Of a stretch of 33,694 nucleotides of DNA, positions 9,899-18,157 are shown piece after piece (positions within the stretch are counted from its first letter, which is position 1; every line of letters starts with the position of its first letter). The DNA lies in NCBI GenBank assembly GCA_030612505.1, contig JAUWNU010000011.1, positions 1 to 33,694 of the forward strand. The letters run 5' to 3'. This stretch comes from Methanomassiliicoccales archaeon (lineage in GTDB: Archaea; Thermoplasmatota; Thermoplasmata; SG8-5). Under the pieces are notes generated by a model. The model searched no databases. It was not told the origin of the DNA and saw only the letters and a list, made by a program, of their open reading frames with translations. The position numbers and the translations under genes are program-made.

Positions 9899-9925
9899 TG
9901 CGGCTCTTCGGAGCCGCACTCTTTT
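9899..9925 (+). terminator. Hairpin terminator after the surface protein
   Basis: TGCGGCTC TTCG GAGCCGCA followed by ctctttt; perfect stem with UUCG loop. Confidence 0.75.
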
Positions 9926-9976
9926 AACTTTATTTTCATTATTTTTATTCCATTAAGCTTTAGCTTTAATTTTATC

Positions 9977-10616
9977 AGGGTCTAGGGTGTTTGGAATATG
10001 TTAGGGTCTAGGGTCTTCGCAATTTTGACATTTAAATCCATGTGTGTGTCAAATTTGCGTATCTCCTATTTTTTACACTTAAAATAAATTGTAATCAAAA
10101 ATAGGATTTCAGGGTCTAGGGTCTAGGAAAATTAATTGGGCTGGAGGTTTAAAGCCAACAAGTAAGGGTCTAGGGTTCAGGGTCTTTGTTTATAGCTTAG
10201 TATAGAGGGTCTAGGAAAATTAATTAGGCTGGAGGTTTAAAGCCAACTTCCTAGACCCCCTTCTAACGATAACTAAACAAAGACCCTCATTAACAATAAC
10301 CAAGAATAGACCCCCTTTAACGATAACCAAACATAGACCCTCTTCTAACAATAACCAAACATAGACCCCCTTCTAACGATAACCAAACATAGACCCTCTC
10401 TAACGATAAACAAGCACAGACCCCCTCTAATGATAATTAAACAAAGACCCTTAATTAACGAAAACCAAATATAGACCCTCTCTAACGATAACCAAACATA
10501 GACCCTCATTAACAATAATTAAACAAAGACCCTATTACTTTTGTATAATAACTCAGACCCTCTCTAACGATAACCAAACATAGACCCTCAATAACAATAA
10601 CCAAGCACAGACCCTA
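9977..10616. repeat. Repeat locus 2: AGGGTCTAGG left arm, internal inverted repeats, 41-bp direct duplication and ~13-unit minisatellite
   Basis: Left arm agggtctagggtgtttggaatatgttagggtctaggg; 41-bp copies at 10119-10159 and 10207-10247 with one mismatch; array from 10261. Confidence 0.87.
10261..10616 (+). repeat. Spacerless ~27-bp tandem array, consensus YTAACRATAACCAAACATAGACCCYY, about 13 degenerate units
   Basis: Counted by eye, e.g. TTCTAACGATAACCAAACATAGACCCTC, TCTAACGATAACCAAACATAGACCCTC, ATTAACAATAATTAAACAAAGACCCTA. Confidence 0.9.
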
Positions 10617-10645
10617 ACGTACTCCAAACAGTAAATACCTATCCT

Positions 10646-10691
10646 CTAAATGACGGTGCCATGAGAACATATTAATAAAACCGTCATTTAG
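10646..10691 (+). promoter_or_regulatory. 12-bp perfect inverted repeat around a TATA-like element, just upstream of ATG 10705
   Basis: CTAAATGACGGT (10646-10657) and ACCGTCATTTAG (10680-10691), enclosing catattaataaaa. Confidence 0.55.
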
Positions 10692-10704
10692 GGGTGATAC
10701 TCAC

Positions 10705-11403
10705 ATGGCTAAGAAAAGAAAAAAACAAGAAGAACTCAAAGCCGAGAAAGATTACAAGCCCCCCAAGTTCGATAAAGAGGAATATATGCGCACAGAGGTA
10801 AACGTGGCAAAGGGGACAGTTTATGCTGCTATTATGGCGATTCCTATGGCGGCCGTGGCAATCTTCACCCTTCCGGTAGGTGGCGCAGGAGGCGGCCTTC
10901 TAATAGGCTTAGCCGGCATATCACTCATGTGGTTCTTGCTTCCCCTGTTGAAAGTTAATATCAATGAATTCAAAGTAACTCACTGGCTTGGTGCAATATC
11001 TACTTATTTCTTCTTATTCCTGGCAATCTGGGTCATGTTATGCAATCCCCCATTCAATGATTTTGCCTCGCCAGCCATAACCAATCTGGAAGTGAGCTGG
11101 GACGGCGGTGAATGGGAGCCAATAAACGTGACAGATGCAGGTGGTAAGGTGTTTTACATGTCAGTCAATGCAACTAATATGAGCATCCGTGCCATAGTGA
11201 CTGATAATTCTGACCTGGACGCAAGTTCAGTTATGATTGATTATGGTGCAGGCCCTATTCAAATGACAGGCGCTACAGATGATTATTTCACTTTAGAAGT
11301 TCCAAATCCTGTGGAATTAATGTCCCTAACAATAACTGCTAGTGATATTAAGGGAAATGATCCAGTATCATATACATTCAGTATCGCGGCTCAATCATCT
11401 TAA
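10705..11403 (+). CDS. Small membrane protein with Lys-rich cytoplasmic N-terminus, hydrophobic helices and C-terminal Ig-like beta domain
   Basis: MAKKRKKQEELKAEK; TM VYAAIMAIPMAAVAIFTLPVGG, GGLLIGLAGISLMWFLLPLL, WLGAISTYFFLFLAIWVMLC; C-term AITNLEVSWDGGEWEPINVTDAGG...SLTITASDIKGNDPVSYTFSI. Confidence 0.75.
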   Translation: MAKKRKKQEELKAEKDYKPPKFDKEEYMRTEVNVAKGTVYAAIMAIPMAAVAIFTLPVGGAGGGLLIGLAGISLMWFLLPLLKVNINEFKVTHWLGAISTYFFLFLAIWVMLCNPPFNDFASPAITNLEVSWDGGEWEPINVTDAGGKVFYMSVNATNMSIRAIVTDNSDLDASSVMIDYGAGPIQMTGATDDYFTLEVPNPVELMSLTITASDIKGNDPVSYTFSIAAQSS

Positions 11404-12747
11404 CCAGGGCATCCGTCTATCCAGATATTCTGAAAACATTTGATTGAGCAAAGGAGAATCAGGCATCTGGGCCATTATTTTTACAGAGTCCTTGAGCTTG
11501 TTCAAATCTTTACCCATATCCAGACTGGATAGTCCAGTGCTGAGCATTACCAGGGCAGAAGTGTATTTTCGTTTAACAAAGACATGCCAGGCCCCATCCC
11601 TCACAAAAGGTGCTGAAAGTGCATTCTCGCTCTCATTCCATTTGGCCAGGAAATTATCCGCATTATCTGTGGTCCAGGTGGGCGGGCCTTTGTGTAGCGC
11701 TGAAACCGGTAGGCTGGCATTCTCCAGCTCTATGAGTATGACCACCTCATCTCCAATAACATCACTGGAAGAATCCATTACCTGAAAACTACTATGGGAA
11801 AGCATCTGGCAAGCATTCTTTTCAAACTTTTTCAGCTGTGGATAAAGAATATCATCAATAATGTCTGGCTTTGGCATTGTTATTGCCAGCATATCTCCCC
11901 GGCTGGTCAGCATTTCCATTATTGCTTCATGGGATAGTATTTCCACGGAGTTCGGGAAAAAGAATTGAATTTTCTCGGAAACCAGATAATCCTTTGCAGC
12001 TGCAATGAAAGTTGCCAGACTATCTGTTGAAACTGCCGAAGCAACATTCCTGCCAGCATCAACCGGGTCTATGACTGTCAAAGGTTCATGAAACTTTTTA
12101 TCGGTTGCCTGGCCAATCTCCAGCCTCATACCTTTTTTCCAGGCATGGGTTTCAGCCAGTAATTTCTGAAATCCGCCGTATTTGATTATCAATATTTCGC
12201 AAAGATAGCCTGAGAACCCCAGAACCCTGGCTTCTGCGCTGTAAATTCCTATGCCCTTCATGAATGCCTTCAATAACCGAACATGGTCCTGAAGCTCTGG
12301 GGCAAGATTTGCTTTCACATATTCGGTGTGAAACGGTGTTCTATCAACAGCAGTCATTTTTTGACTGGGATCGAGAATTTTATAGGCTGGCACTATGTCA
12401 GCTTTCAGGCCTTCAAACTCCCCTTTGATGTATGGATGTTCGGCATAATGCTCCCTGCCAGTTATGGACTCCTTGCCAATGGCCAGTCCGTGTTTTTCAA
12501 GCTCTTCCCTGGGCATATCAGGGTTAAAAAGCAGGAATAAATCTGCATCTGGGTCTTTAAGATGCGTGTTCTTGGCAATTGAACCGACCAAGTACGGTTC
12601 AAACTCACATTTGCTGGCTGCCTCTGAATTCATCACCGTTTTTATTAGTCTTTCAACGATTCCCTGAATAAGGGCTTCATCTTTGGGGCTGGGTTTCAGC
12701 CTGGCTAGCACTTGCTCTTCCACATTCATGCAATTAACACTAAGCAA
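11395..12747 (-). CDS. cca: Archaeal class I CCA-adding tRNA nucleotidyltransferase
   Basis: EPYLVGSIAKNTHLKDPDADLFLLFN nucleotidyltransferase signature, GFSGYLCEILIIKYGGF, FFPNSVEIL. Confidence 0.92.
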   Translation of the reverse strand: MLSVNCMNVEEQVLARLKPSPKDEALIQGIVERLIKTVMNSEAASKCEFEPYLVGSIAKNTHLKDPDADLFLLFNPDMPREELEKHGLAIGKESITGREHYAEHPYIKGEFEGLKADIVPAYKILDPSQKMTAVDRTPFHTEYVKANLAPELQDHVRLLKAFMKGIGIYSAEARVLGFSGYLCEILIIKYGGFQKLLAETHAWKKGMRLEIGQATDKKFHEPLTVIDPVDAGRNVASAVSTDSLATFIAAAKDYLVSEKIQFFFPNSVEILSHEAIMEMLTSRGDMLAITMPKPDIIDDILYPQLKKFEKNACQMLSHSSFQVMDSSSDVIGDEVVILIELENASLPVSALHKGPPTWTTDNADNFLAKWNESENALSAPFVRDGAWHVFVKRKYTSALVMLSTGLSSLDMGKDLNKLKDSVKIMAQMPDSPLLNQMFSEYLDRRMPWLR

Positions 12748-12771
12748 TAGAGTATAAAATAATTTGCTGGT

Positions 12772-13833
12772 CTATTTTCGGTGTTTTCCACCTTTCTTCT
12801 TGGGCTTTGGCTTGGGATATTTCTTTTTAATTTCTTCAACCCGCTTGTTCAGGAGCTCTTCCAGCTCTGGCCCGATGAAATTATCTCCGTATCTGTCCAT
12901 CTTCACTGCAATGCTTATTTTGCCTGCAAGAGCTCTGGCAAGCTTTCCCCGCTGCCAGTGCGGCGCACGATGAATAATGGGATGCTGAAAAATAACCCCA
13001 TGTTTAGGAGGTTTGGCATTATCCTTGAGATGTTTGAACAGTGCCTTTTCTGCCCCAAGAAGCTGAATTGTGCTGGAAGGTACTTTTGAAAGCCGGTCCA
13101 GACCACCAGTTAGGGAAATCAATCTTGCACCCACCAATGGGCCTGCCAGATATGCAGTGTTTTTGGCAATCCCGTCCATTCTGGATATTATGTATTTCTC
13201 CATCTCATCCCTGCGCTGAACAGTTGCCTGCAAATTGCTGGCAAGGATTTTCATTGCCTCTGCATCTGCCTCCGAAATATCTGCTCCCAGGCTATAATTG
13301 ATGCTTACTTTTCCAGAATCTAGTATATTTTTCCTGTCGCCGAATTCTGATATAAGTTCGATATACTGGCTCTCATTCACCAGCCTGGTAAGCTCAGGAA
13401 AGTTCAATTCATGCCATTCGTGAAGCCTTTCTGACATGAGATTAATGATTTTAGCCAGGTCATCAATGGCTCTTATGGCCTGGACAATTTGCTCATCCGG
13501 CGATGTGCTGGCTTTGACCTTCTCTCGACCACGGGAAAGCATTGCCTTGTTCAGTATGGTCAAGCTAAATCCAAAATCCTCTGGCTTAATATCTGGCTGC
13601 TGAAAATCCGAGAATCCACCAAGAAGTTCAAGCCTTTTCTCGCCAACCTCAAGCTCCTTGCCGCCAGCCAATTCTTCCTCTTCAGCCAGAATTTCACCAT
13701 TATCAATAAGTTCCAGCCTGCTGGCTATCTCCTTCTCGTCCTTGGGAAAAAGCATTTTCTCGATTATCTGGCCTTCATCATCCAGAATAAACGTGCCGAA
13801 CCATGTTGTGAAGAGCTTCATGTTAATCAGCAA
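12772..13833 (-). CDS. nop5: Nop5 (Nop56/58-like) C/D box sRNP core protein
   Basis: ISRMDGIAKNTAYLAGPLVGARLISLTGGLDRLSKVPSSTIQLLGAEKALFKHLKDNAKPPKHGVIFQHPIIHRAPHWQRGKLARALAGKISIAVKMDRYG is the Nop domain; Lys-rich tail. Alternative start ATG at 13821. Confidence 0.94.
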   Translation of the reverse strand: MLINMKLFTTWFGTFILDDEGQIIEKMLFPKDEKEIASRLELIDNGEILAEEEELAGGKELEVGEKRLELLGGFSDFQQPDIKPEDFGFSLTILNKAMLSRGREKVKASTSPDEQIVQAIRAIDDLAKIINLMSERLHEWHELNFPELTRLVNESQYIELISEFGDRKNILDSGKVSINYSLGADISEADAEAMKILASNLQATVQRRDEMEKYIISRMDGIAKNTAYLAGPLVGARLISLTGGLDRLSKVPSSTIQLLGAEKALFKHLKDNAKPPKHGVIFQHPIIHRAPHWQRGKLARALAGKISIAVKMDRYGDNFIGPELEELLNKRVEEIKKKYPKPKPKKKGGKHRK

Positions 13834-13981
13834 TCAATAGTTCATTAAAAAGCTATTGTAGTTTATTTGGATTATGTAAACACGTCTTACAACCTTAGTT
13901 GCTAAGATGTATAGATACGGTGCAAGACAGCATTGGCTATGCAAGATCTTGAAATGCTTAGAACTATGCAAGAGTTTACAT

Positions 13982-15025
13982 CTACTGCAATTTTGCCTGG
14001 TCAAGTTCCCCGGGCTTGAAAATACCCGCCTCGGTGATTATGCCAGTCAGGAATTTTGCCGGTGTCATATCAAAGGATGGATTTCTGGCGGTTGCAGTTT
14101 CCGGACATATCAATTCGCTGCCCACGTATCTTACCTCGTCCTGGCTACGCTCTTCAATTGGAATATCAAAGCCAGATATTAGCGAGAAGTCGAAGGTGCT
14201 CACAGGCGCGGCGGTGTAAAATGGAACATTATTTTCCTTTGCACAAACCGCCTTTTCATATGTTCCTATCTTATTGGCAAAATCACCGCTGGCTGTGATT
14301 CTGTCGGCCCCGACAATGCATAGATCTATCTCTCCGCGCTGCATGAAATGGCCAGCAGCATTGTCCGGAATTATGTCATGGGGTATTCCTTCCTGCACAA
14401 GTTCCCAGGAGGTTAATGCTGCACCCTGAAGCCTTGGCCGGGTTTCATCCACGAAAACATGAATCTTTTTTCCGGCCTTGTGAGCTGCCCTTATAGGCGC
14501 AAGTGCGGTTCCATAATCAATGGTGGCCAGTGCTCCGGCATTGCAATGTGTGAGAATTCTTGCGCCATCTGGAATAATAGCATTTCCATGTTCGCCAATA
14601 AGCCTGCATTTTTCAGCAATCTCATCAACATAATCATCAGCTGCATCAACCATATCCACCCCATCATTTGCAGCAGCCAGCATCCTGTCAATAGCAAAGA
14701 AAAGGTCAAAGGCAGTTGGCCTTGTTCTCTTCAGCCTTTCTGCAGCTTCATTTAGATCCATGCCATTAATCTCTGCAAGGACCATTCCATAGGCTCCTGC
14801 GGCCCCGATACTGGGTGCTCCTCTAACAGTCATATCCTCGATAAAGACTGCAACATCCTCAACGGTTTCGGCATCGCGAAATTCGAATCTATGGGGTAAA
14901 ACCCTCTGGTCAATGAACCTGATGCTCTCGTTTTGATACCACAGCGCACGAAGGTCTCTCTCCTTGCCTTTATAAACTACTCTCATCTTATCACGGGCTT
15001 GAAAACTCTCTTTGGGTATTTCCAA
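13982..15025 (-). CDS. mtnA: S-methyl-5-thioribose-1-phosphate isomerase
   Basis: MTVRGAPSIGAAGAYGMVLA, THCNAGALATIDYGTALAPIRAAHKAGKKIHVFVDETRPRLQGAALTSWEL, IVGADRITASGDFANKIGTYEKAV, ARNPSFDMTPAKFLTGIITEAGI. Confidence 0.92.
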   Translation of the reverse strand: MEIPKESFQARDKMRVVYKGKERDLRALWYQNESIRFIDQRVLPHRFEFRDAETVEDVAVFIEDMTVRGAPSIGAAGAYGMVLAEINGMDLNEAAERLKRTRPTAFDLFFAIDRMLAAANDGVDMVDAADDYVDEIAEKCRLIGEHGNAIIPDGARILTHCNAGALATIDYGTALAPIRAAHKAGKKIHVFVDETRPRLQGAALTSWELVQEGIPHDIIPDNAAGHFMQRGEIDLCIVGADRITASGDFANKIGTYEKAVCAKENNVPFYTAAPVSTFDFSLISGFDIPIEERSQDEVRYVGSELICPETATARNPSFDMTPAKFLTGIITEAGIFKPGELDQAKLQ

Positions 15026-15083
15026 CTTTCTACATATTTTTTTCCAATTGATAGAAAATTATATATTGACATCTGGGGATTGA

Positions 15084-16112
15084 GTGCACATGGGCGCCGC
15101 ATCAGAATCTGGGAAAGAGCCAATGATTTCAGCAAGCGCGCTTGAAAAATATGGCTATTGCCCATTGAGTTGGTGGCTCAGTCGCAGCAAGGATGACAAA
15201 GGCTCACCTGAACTGGCTAAGGGTGAGAAGGCACATGAGGATGTTGCAACAGACCTTGGAGGAATTGTTCAGGACGAGAGCCAGGCGAAAGTTTTTGAGT
15301 CTGTGGTTCTCTGGTTCGCCATTGCCGCTACATTGATTTCCATTATTGGTGTTTCTTTCATTGTTGAGGTAGAAGTGGACATTGGAATGATTATGGGAGC
15401 TATAGCACTTATTTGGGTGCTGGCTGCTTGCTATTTCCTCTACAAGGCAGAGACAATGCCCAAGGGCATATCCACCCTTAGATATCAAAGAATAATACTC
15501 ATTTTTGCACTTGTGGCAACAGTCATTGGCGTATTATCGGTTACCCTGCTTTCAGATTTTTTCCACCCAGAGGTTGCCCAGATATTGCAGGCCATATCAT
15601 TAGCTTGGCTTGTTGGTGCCTGTTATTTCCTATATCATTCTCTGAAACGATTTGAACTTGCAATGTTCAAGCGAAGAAAGCACAAGGTTCGTCATGGTAT
15701 AGCCTATATTGATTCTCAGAAAAAGAAGCCCAAATTATTTGTTTCTGAAAAATACAGATTATCTGGCAGGCCAGATTTCGTGCTCCTGATTGAAGACGAG
15801 CATATACCTGTTGAACTCAAGACTGGCCGGATTCCCCGAGGGCCACTGTTCTCACACATTCTCCAGGTTGCAACCTATTGTGTTTTAATGGAGGAAGAGT
15901 TCGGCAGCCCACCGTCACATGGCATAATCAGATATGGCCAGGTGGAAAATGAAATAGAGTATGACGAAAGCCTCAAGGATATGGTCTTAAAAAAAGCGAA
16001 TGAAATGCGTAGTTTTTTGATATCTGGCGGAGATGTTCACCGAAATCACAATAAGCCAGGCAAATGTAAACATTGTTCCAGGAGAAATATTTGCTCTGAG
16101 AAATTAGCTTGA
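15084..16112 (+). CDS. Cas4/RecB-like PD-(D/E)XK nuclease-family protein with four embedded TM helices and Cys motifs at both ends
   Basis: MISASALEKYGYCPLSWWLSR near N-term; TM segments VVLWFAIAATLISIIGVSFIV, IGMIMGAIALIWVLAACYFLY, IILIFALVATVIGVLSVTLLS, ILQAISLAWLVGACYFLYH; SGRPDFVLLIEDEHIPVELKTGRIPRGPLFSHILQVATYCVLMEE; C-term GKCKHCSRRNICSEKL. Confidence 0.82.
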   Translation: MHMGAASESGKEPMISASALEKYGYCPLSWWLSRSKDDKGSPELAKGEKAHEDVATDLGGIVQDESQAKVFESVVLWFAIAATLISIIGVSFIVEVEVDIGMIMGAIALIWVLAACYFLYKAETMPKGISTLRYQRIILIFALVATVIGVLSVTLLSDFFHPEVAQILQAISLAWLVGACYFLYHSLKRFELAMFKRRKHKVRHGIAYIDSQKKKPKLFVSEKYRLSGRPDFVLLIEDEHIPVELKTGRIPRGPLFSHILQVATYCVLMEEEFGSPPSHGIIRYGQVENEIEYDESLKDMVLKKANEMRSFLISGGDVHRNHNKPGKCKHCSRRNICSEKLA

Positions 16113-16168
16113 TTTGTGCAGAATTTTTAGACTATAGTATTATTAATCAATGAATTATTCTATAATGC

Positions 16169-17650
16169 ATGGACGAGCCATTACCTGTTGATAAGGTTCC
16201 TGAAGTTCTGGAAACAGAATCATATTCTACAGAACCGAATTCTGTAGAATCAAATTCTGAAGAAACACCAGTGCCAGAACCCGAGATACCAAGAAATTAT
16301 TATCAACATCCACCTCCGTCGCCAGTGCCCCAAATGGTGTATCGGCCGCCCCAGGAGCCTATCAAAGAAATGTTCAGGATAATCAAGGCAATGCTCTGGA
16401 GCACTGCTTTCATATCTTATCTGATGATTCTGGTATTGAGTTTCATAATAGTGCTGGCCATGACCCCTGAAATACAGGAATGGATTACCACCCCATCAAT
16501 TCCATCGGCTGATGATCCCTCAGTGCTTCTGCTTCCTGAGGGTGTGTTTTTCCTTATATTTCCAGTTCCAGTTTTATTATTTACCTTCAGCGGAGCAGGA
16601 TTTCAAGCCTGGCATATTCTCATGTTGTCCATTCTAATATTGGCATTTTCCTATGGGAAATATGATTTAATCAAGGACTGGCTCTCCAGGAAAAACCAGG
16701 TTTTACTCTCATTAACAGCCCCGGAAAAGGCAAAGAGCAGCCTTGAAGGTGTGGCCAAATTATTCATGGCTAGCTCATTTTTCGGTATGGTTTATTTTGT
16801 ATTTCTGGCAATAACCAATGTTGAGATGAATACGCCAAATTTTGATGAGTTCTCCAGGCCTGAATTGATATATGGTCTGTTCAATGCTGCTGTCTTTGAA
16901 GAACTAATATCAAGACTTTTACTCATTGGAGTGCCTCTTTTAATAATCGCATTAGTCAAAAGATGGAATAATCCATTGAAAAAACTTATCGGAGGAGGGC
17001 TGGACATAAACTACATGACCATGGGATTGATCACTTTCTCGGCAATCTTCTTCGCCCTGGCCCATGTGGGAGGCTGGGACTTCTGGAAGGTACCTCAGGT
17101 TCTAGTCACTGGCTTCGCATTGGGATATGCCTTTGTTAGATATGGGCTGCATGCTTCAATCCTTGTTCATTTCTCGATTAATCTCACCAGTTCGGCCCTG
17201 GAAATCTGGCCTGATAATATTATCCTAGGCAGCATACTGGGTATGGCATACTTCATCTGGATAATCATTGGAGGATACTTCTTCTTTGATTATATCTGGA
17301 GATTATTGAAGAAATTAGGAACAATTCAGGAACCCAGGCCAGCTCAGCAGATGCCGCCTCAGCATGGTTATCCACCACAGCATCCAGGTTATTCGCCCCA
17401 GGCTGGCCAGCAATATCAAGGCCCGCCTCCGCAATATGCTTATAATCCACAAACAGGCCAGCAGCCGTACAATGTTCCACCTCCACCCATTGCTCAACCG
17501 GAACCCAAGGGTTTTGTCTGTCCAAATTGCGGCAATACCGGTGCAATCTATTCCCAGGGCAAGCTCACATGCATGAGATGCGGCACTTCCTTTGGAGACA
17601 GCAAGCCAACTGAGCCAGAAACAAATGAAAAAGAAATGTATGATTTTTAA
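16169..17650 (+). CDS. CPBP-family intramembrane metalloprotease with Pro/Gln-rich linker and C-terminal zinc ribbon
   Basis: FEELISRLLLIGVPLL, FFALAHVGGWDFWKVPQVLVTGFALGYAFVRYGLHASILVHFSIN; tail FVCPNCGNTGAIYSQGKLTCMRCGTSF. Confidence 0.88.
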   Translation: MDEPLPVDKVPEVLETESYSTEPNSVESNSEETPVPEPEIPRNYYQHPPPSPVPQMVYRPPQEPIKEMFRIIKAMLWSTAFISYLMILVLSFIIVLAMTPEIQEWITTPSIPSADDPSVLLLPEGVFFLIFPVPVLLFTFSGAGFQAWHILMLSILILAFSYGKYDLIKDWLSRKNQVLLSLTAPEKAKSSLEGVAKLFMASSFFGMVYFVFLAITNVEMNTPNFDEFSRPELIYGLFNAAVFEELISRLLLIGVPLLIIALVKRWNNPLKKLIGGGLDINYMTMGLITFSAIFFALAHVGGWDFWKVPQVLVTGFALGYAFVRYGLHASILVHFSINLTSSALEIWPDNIILGSILGMAYFIWIIIGGYFFFDYIWRLLKKLGTIQEPRPAQQMPPQHGYPPQHPGYSPQAGQQYQGPPPQYAYNPQTGQQPYNVPPPPIAQPEPKGFVCPNCGNTGAIYSQGKLTCMRCGTSFGDSKPTEPETNEKEMYDF

Positions 17651-17675
17651 AATACGAAATAAAAAAAGTAAAAAA

Positions 17676-17698
17676 AAGTGATGAACGAGTCATCACTT
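17676..17698 (-). terminator. Hairpin terminator for the minus-strand small ORF, overlapping its stop codon
   Basis: AAGTGATGA acgag TCATCACTT (9-bp perfect). On the minus strand it is followed by long T runs. Confidence 0.6.
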
Positions 17699-17911
17699 CT
17701 TCATTATCTTCATCCAGCCGCCACTCTCGTAGACCTGGAGTTTCCTCTTTCCAAGGGTTGTCTTGAACTCGTCCCAGTCAATAATCTCTAGACGTGGGTT
17801 CTTTCCCTTTGTAAATTGAACTCCCTTGGTGCCCTTCACACGACCGGGTTTCAGACCTTTCCTCTTGGCAATATCGATTGCCTTATCCACACTTATTGCT
17901 TCCATTACCAT
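17693..17911 (-). CDS. Small basic protein of unknown function (72 aa from preferred start)
   Basis: MVMEAISVDKAIDIAKRKGLKPGRVKGTKGVQFTKGKNPRLEIIDWDEFKTTLGKRKLQVYESGGWMKIMKK. Reverse strand has ggaggaaaaaagATG, so start 17911 is preferred over 17944. Confidence 0.75.
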   Translation of the reverse strand: MVMEAISVDKAIDIAKRKGLKPGRVKGTKGVQFTKGKNPRLEIIDWDEFKTTLGKRKLQVYESGGWMKIMKK

Positions 17912-18157
17912 CTTTTTTCCTCCAAGCTGTTTTTTTGAAACCAACTGGCCAAAATAGCCAGATAGGTGCCAGACCTATATGGATGCTATGAATATATAAG
18001 TTTTTGGGAACACTGGCTATGTTTTTGTCAAGTAAAAGCTCACTTTTTCAAAAAATGAGCCAGCATAATTTCATGGTGTATGGTGTTTATTTCGGTTAAA
18101 TTTCACATGATTATATATAGATGATTATTCATTTTCCTTTTAATAGGAGATAATCGT

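Noticed and set aside
9977-10260. Telomere-like TAGGGT repeats
   Set aside because: Only short scattered AGGGTCTAGGGT motifs inside a circular-type archaeal gene context; not a terminal tandem array.
10261-10616. CRISPR array
   Set aside because: Repeats are contiguous with no unique spacers, units are degenerate, and no cas operon is nearby; the Cas4-like gene at 15084 is unlinked and membrane-spanning.
13907-14755. Forward ORFs over mtnA (13907-14182, 14056-14298, 14459-14755)
   Set aside because: Antisense shadows of a clear mtnA coding frame.
15084-16112. Calling this gene a CRISPR adaptation cas4
   Set aside because: No cas1/cas2 or array in view and a four-TM insertion; only family-level similarity can be supported.
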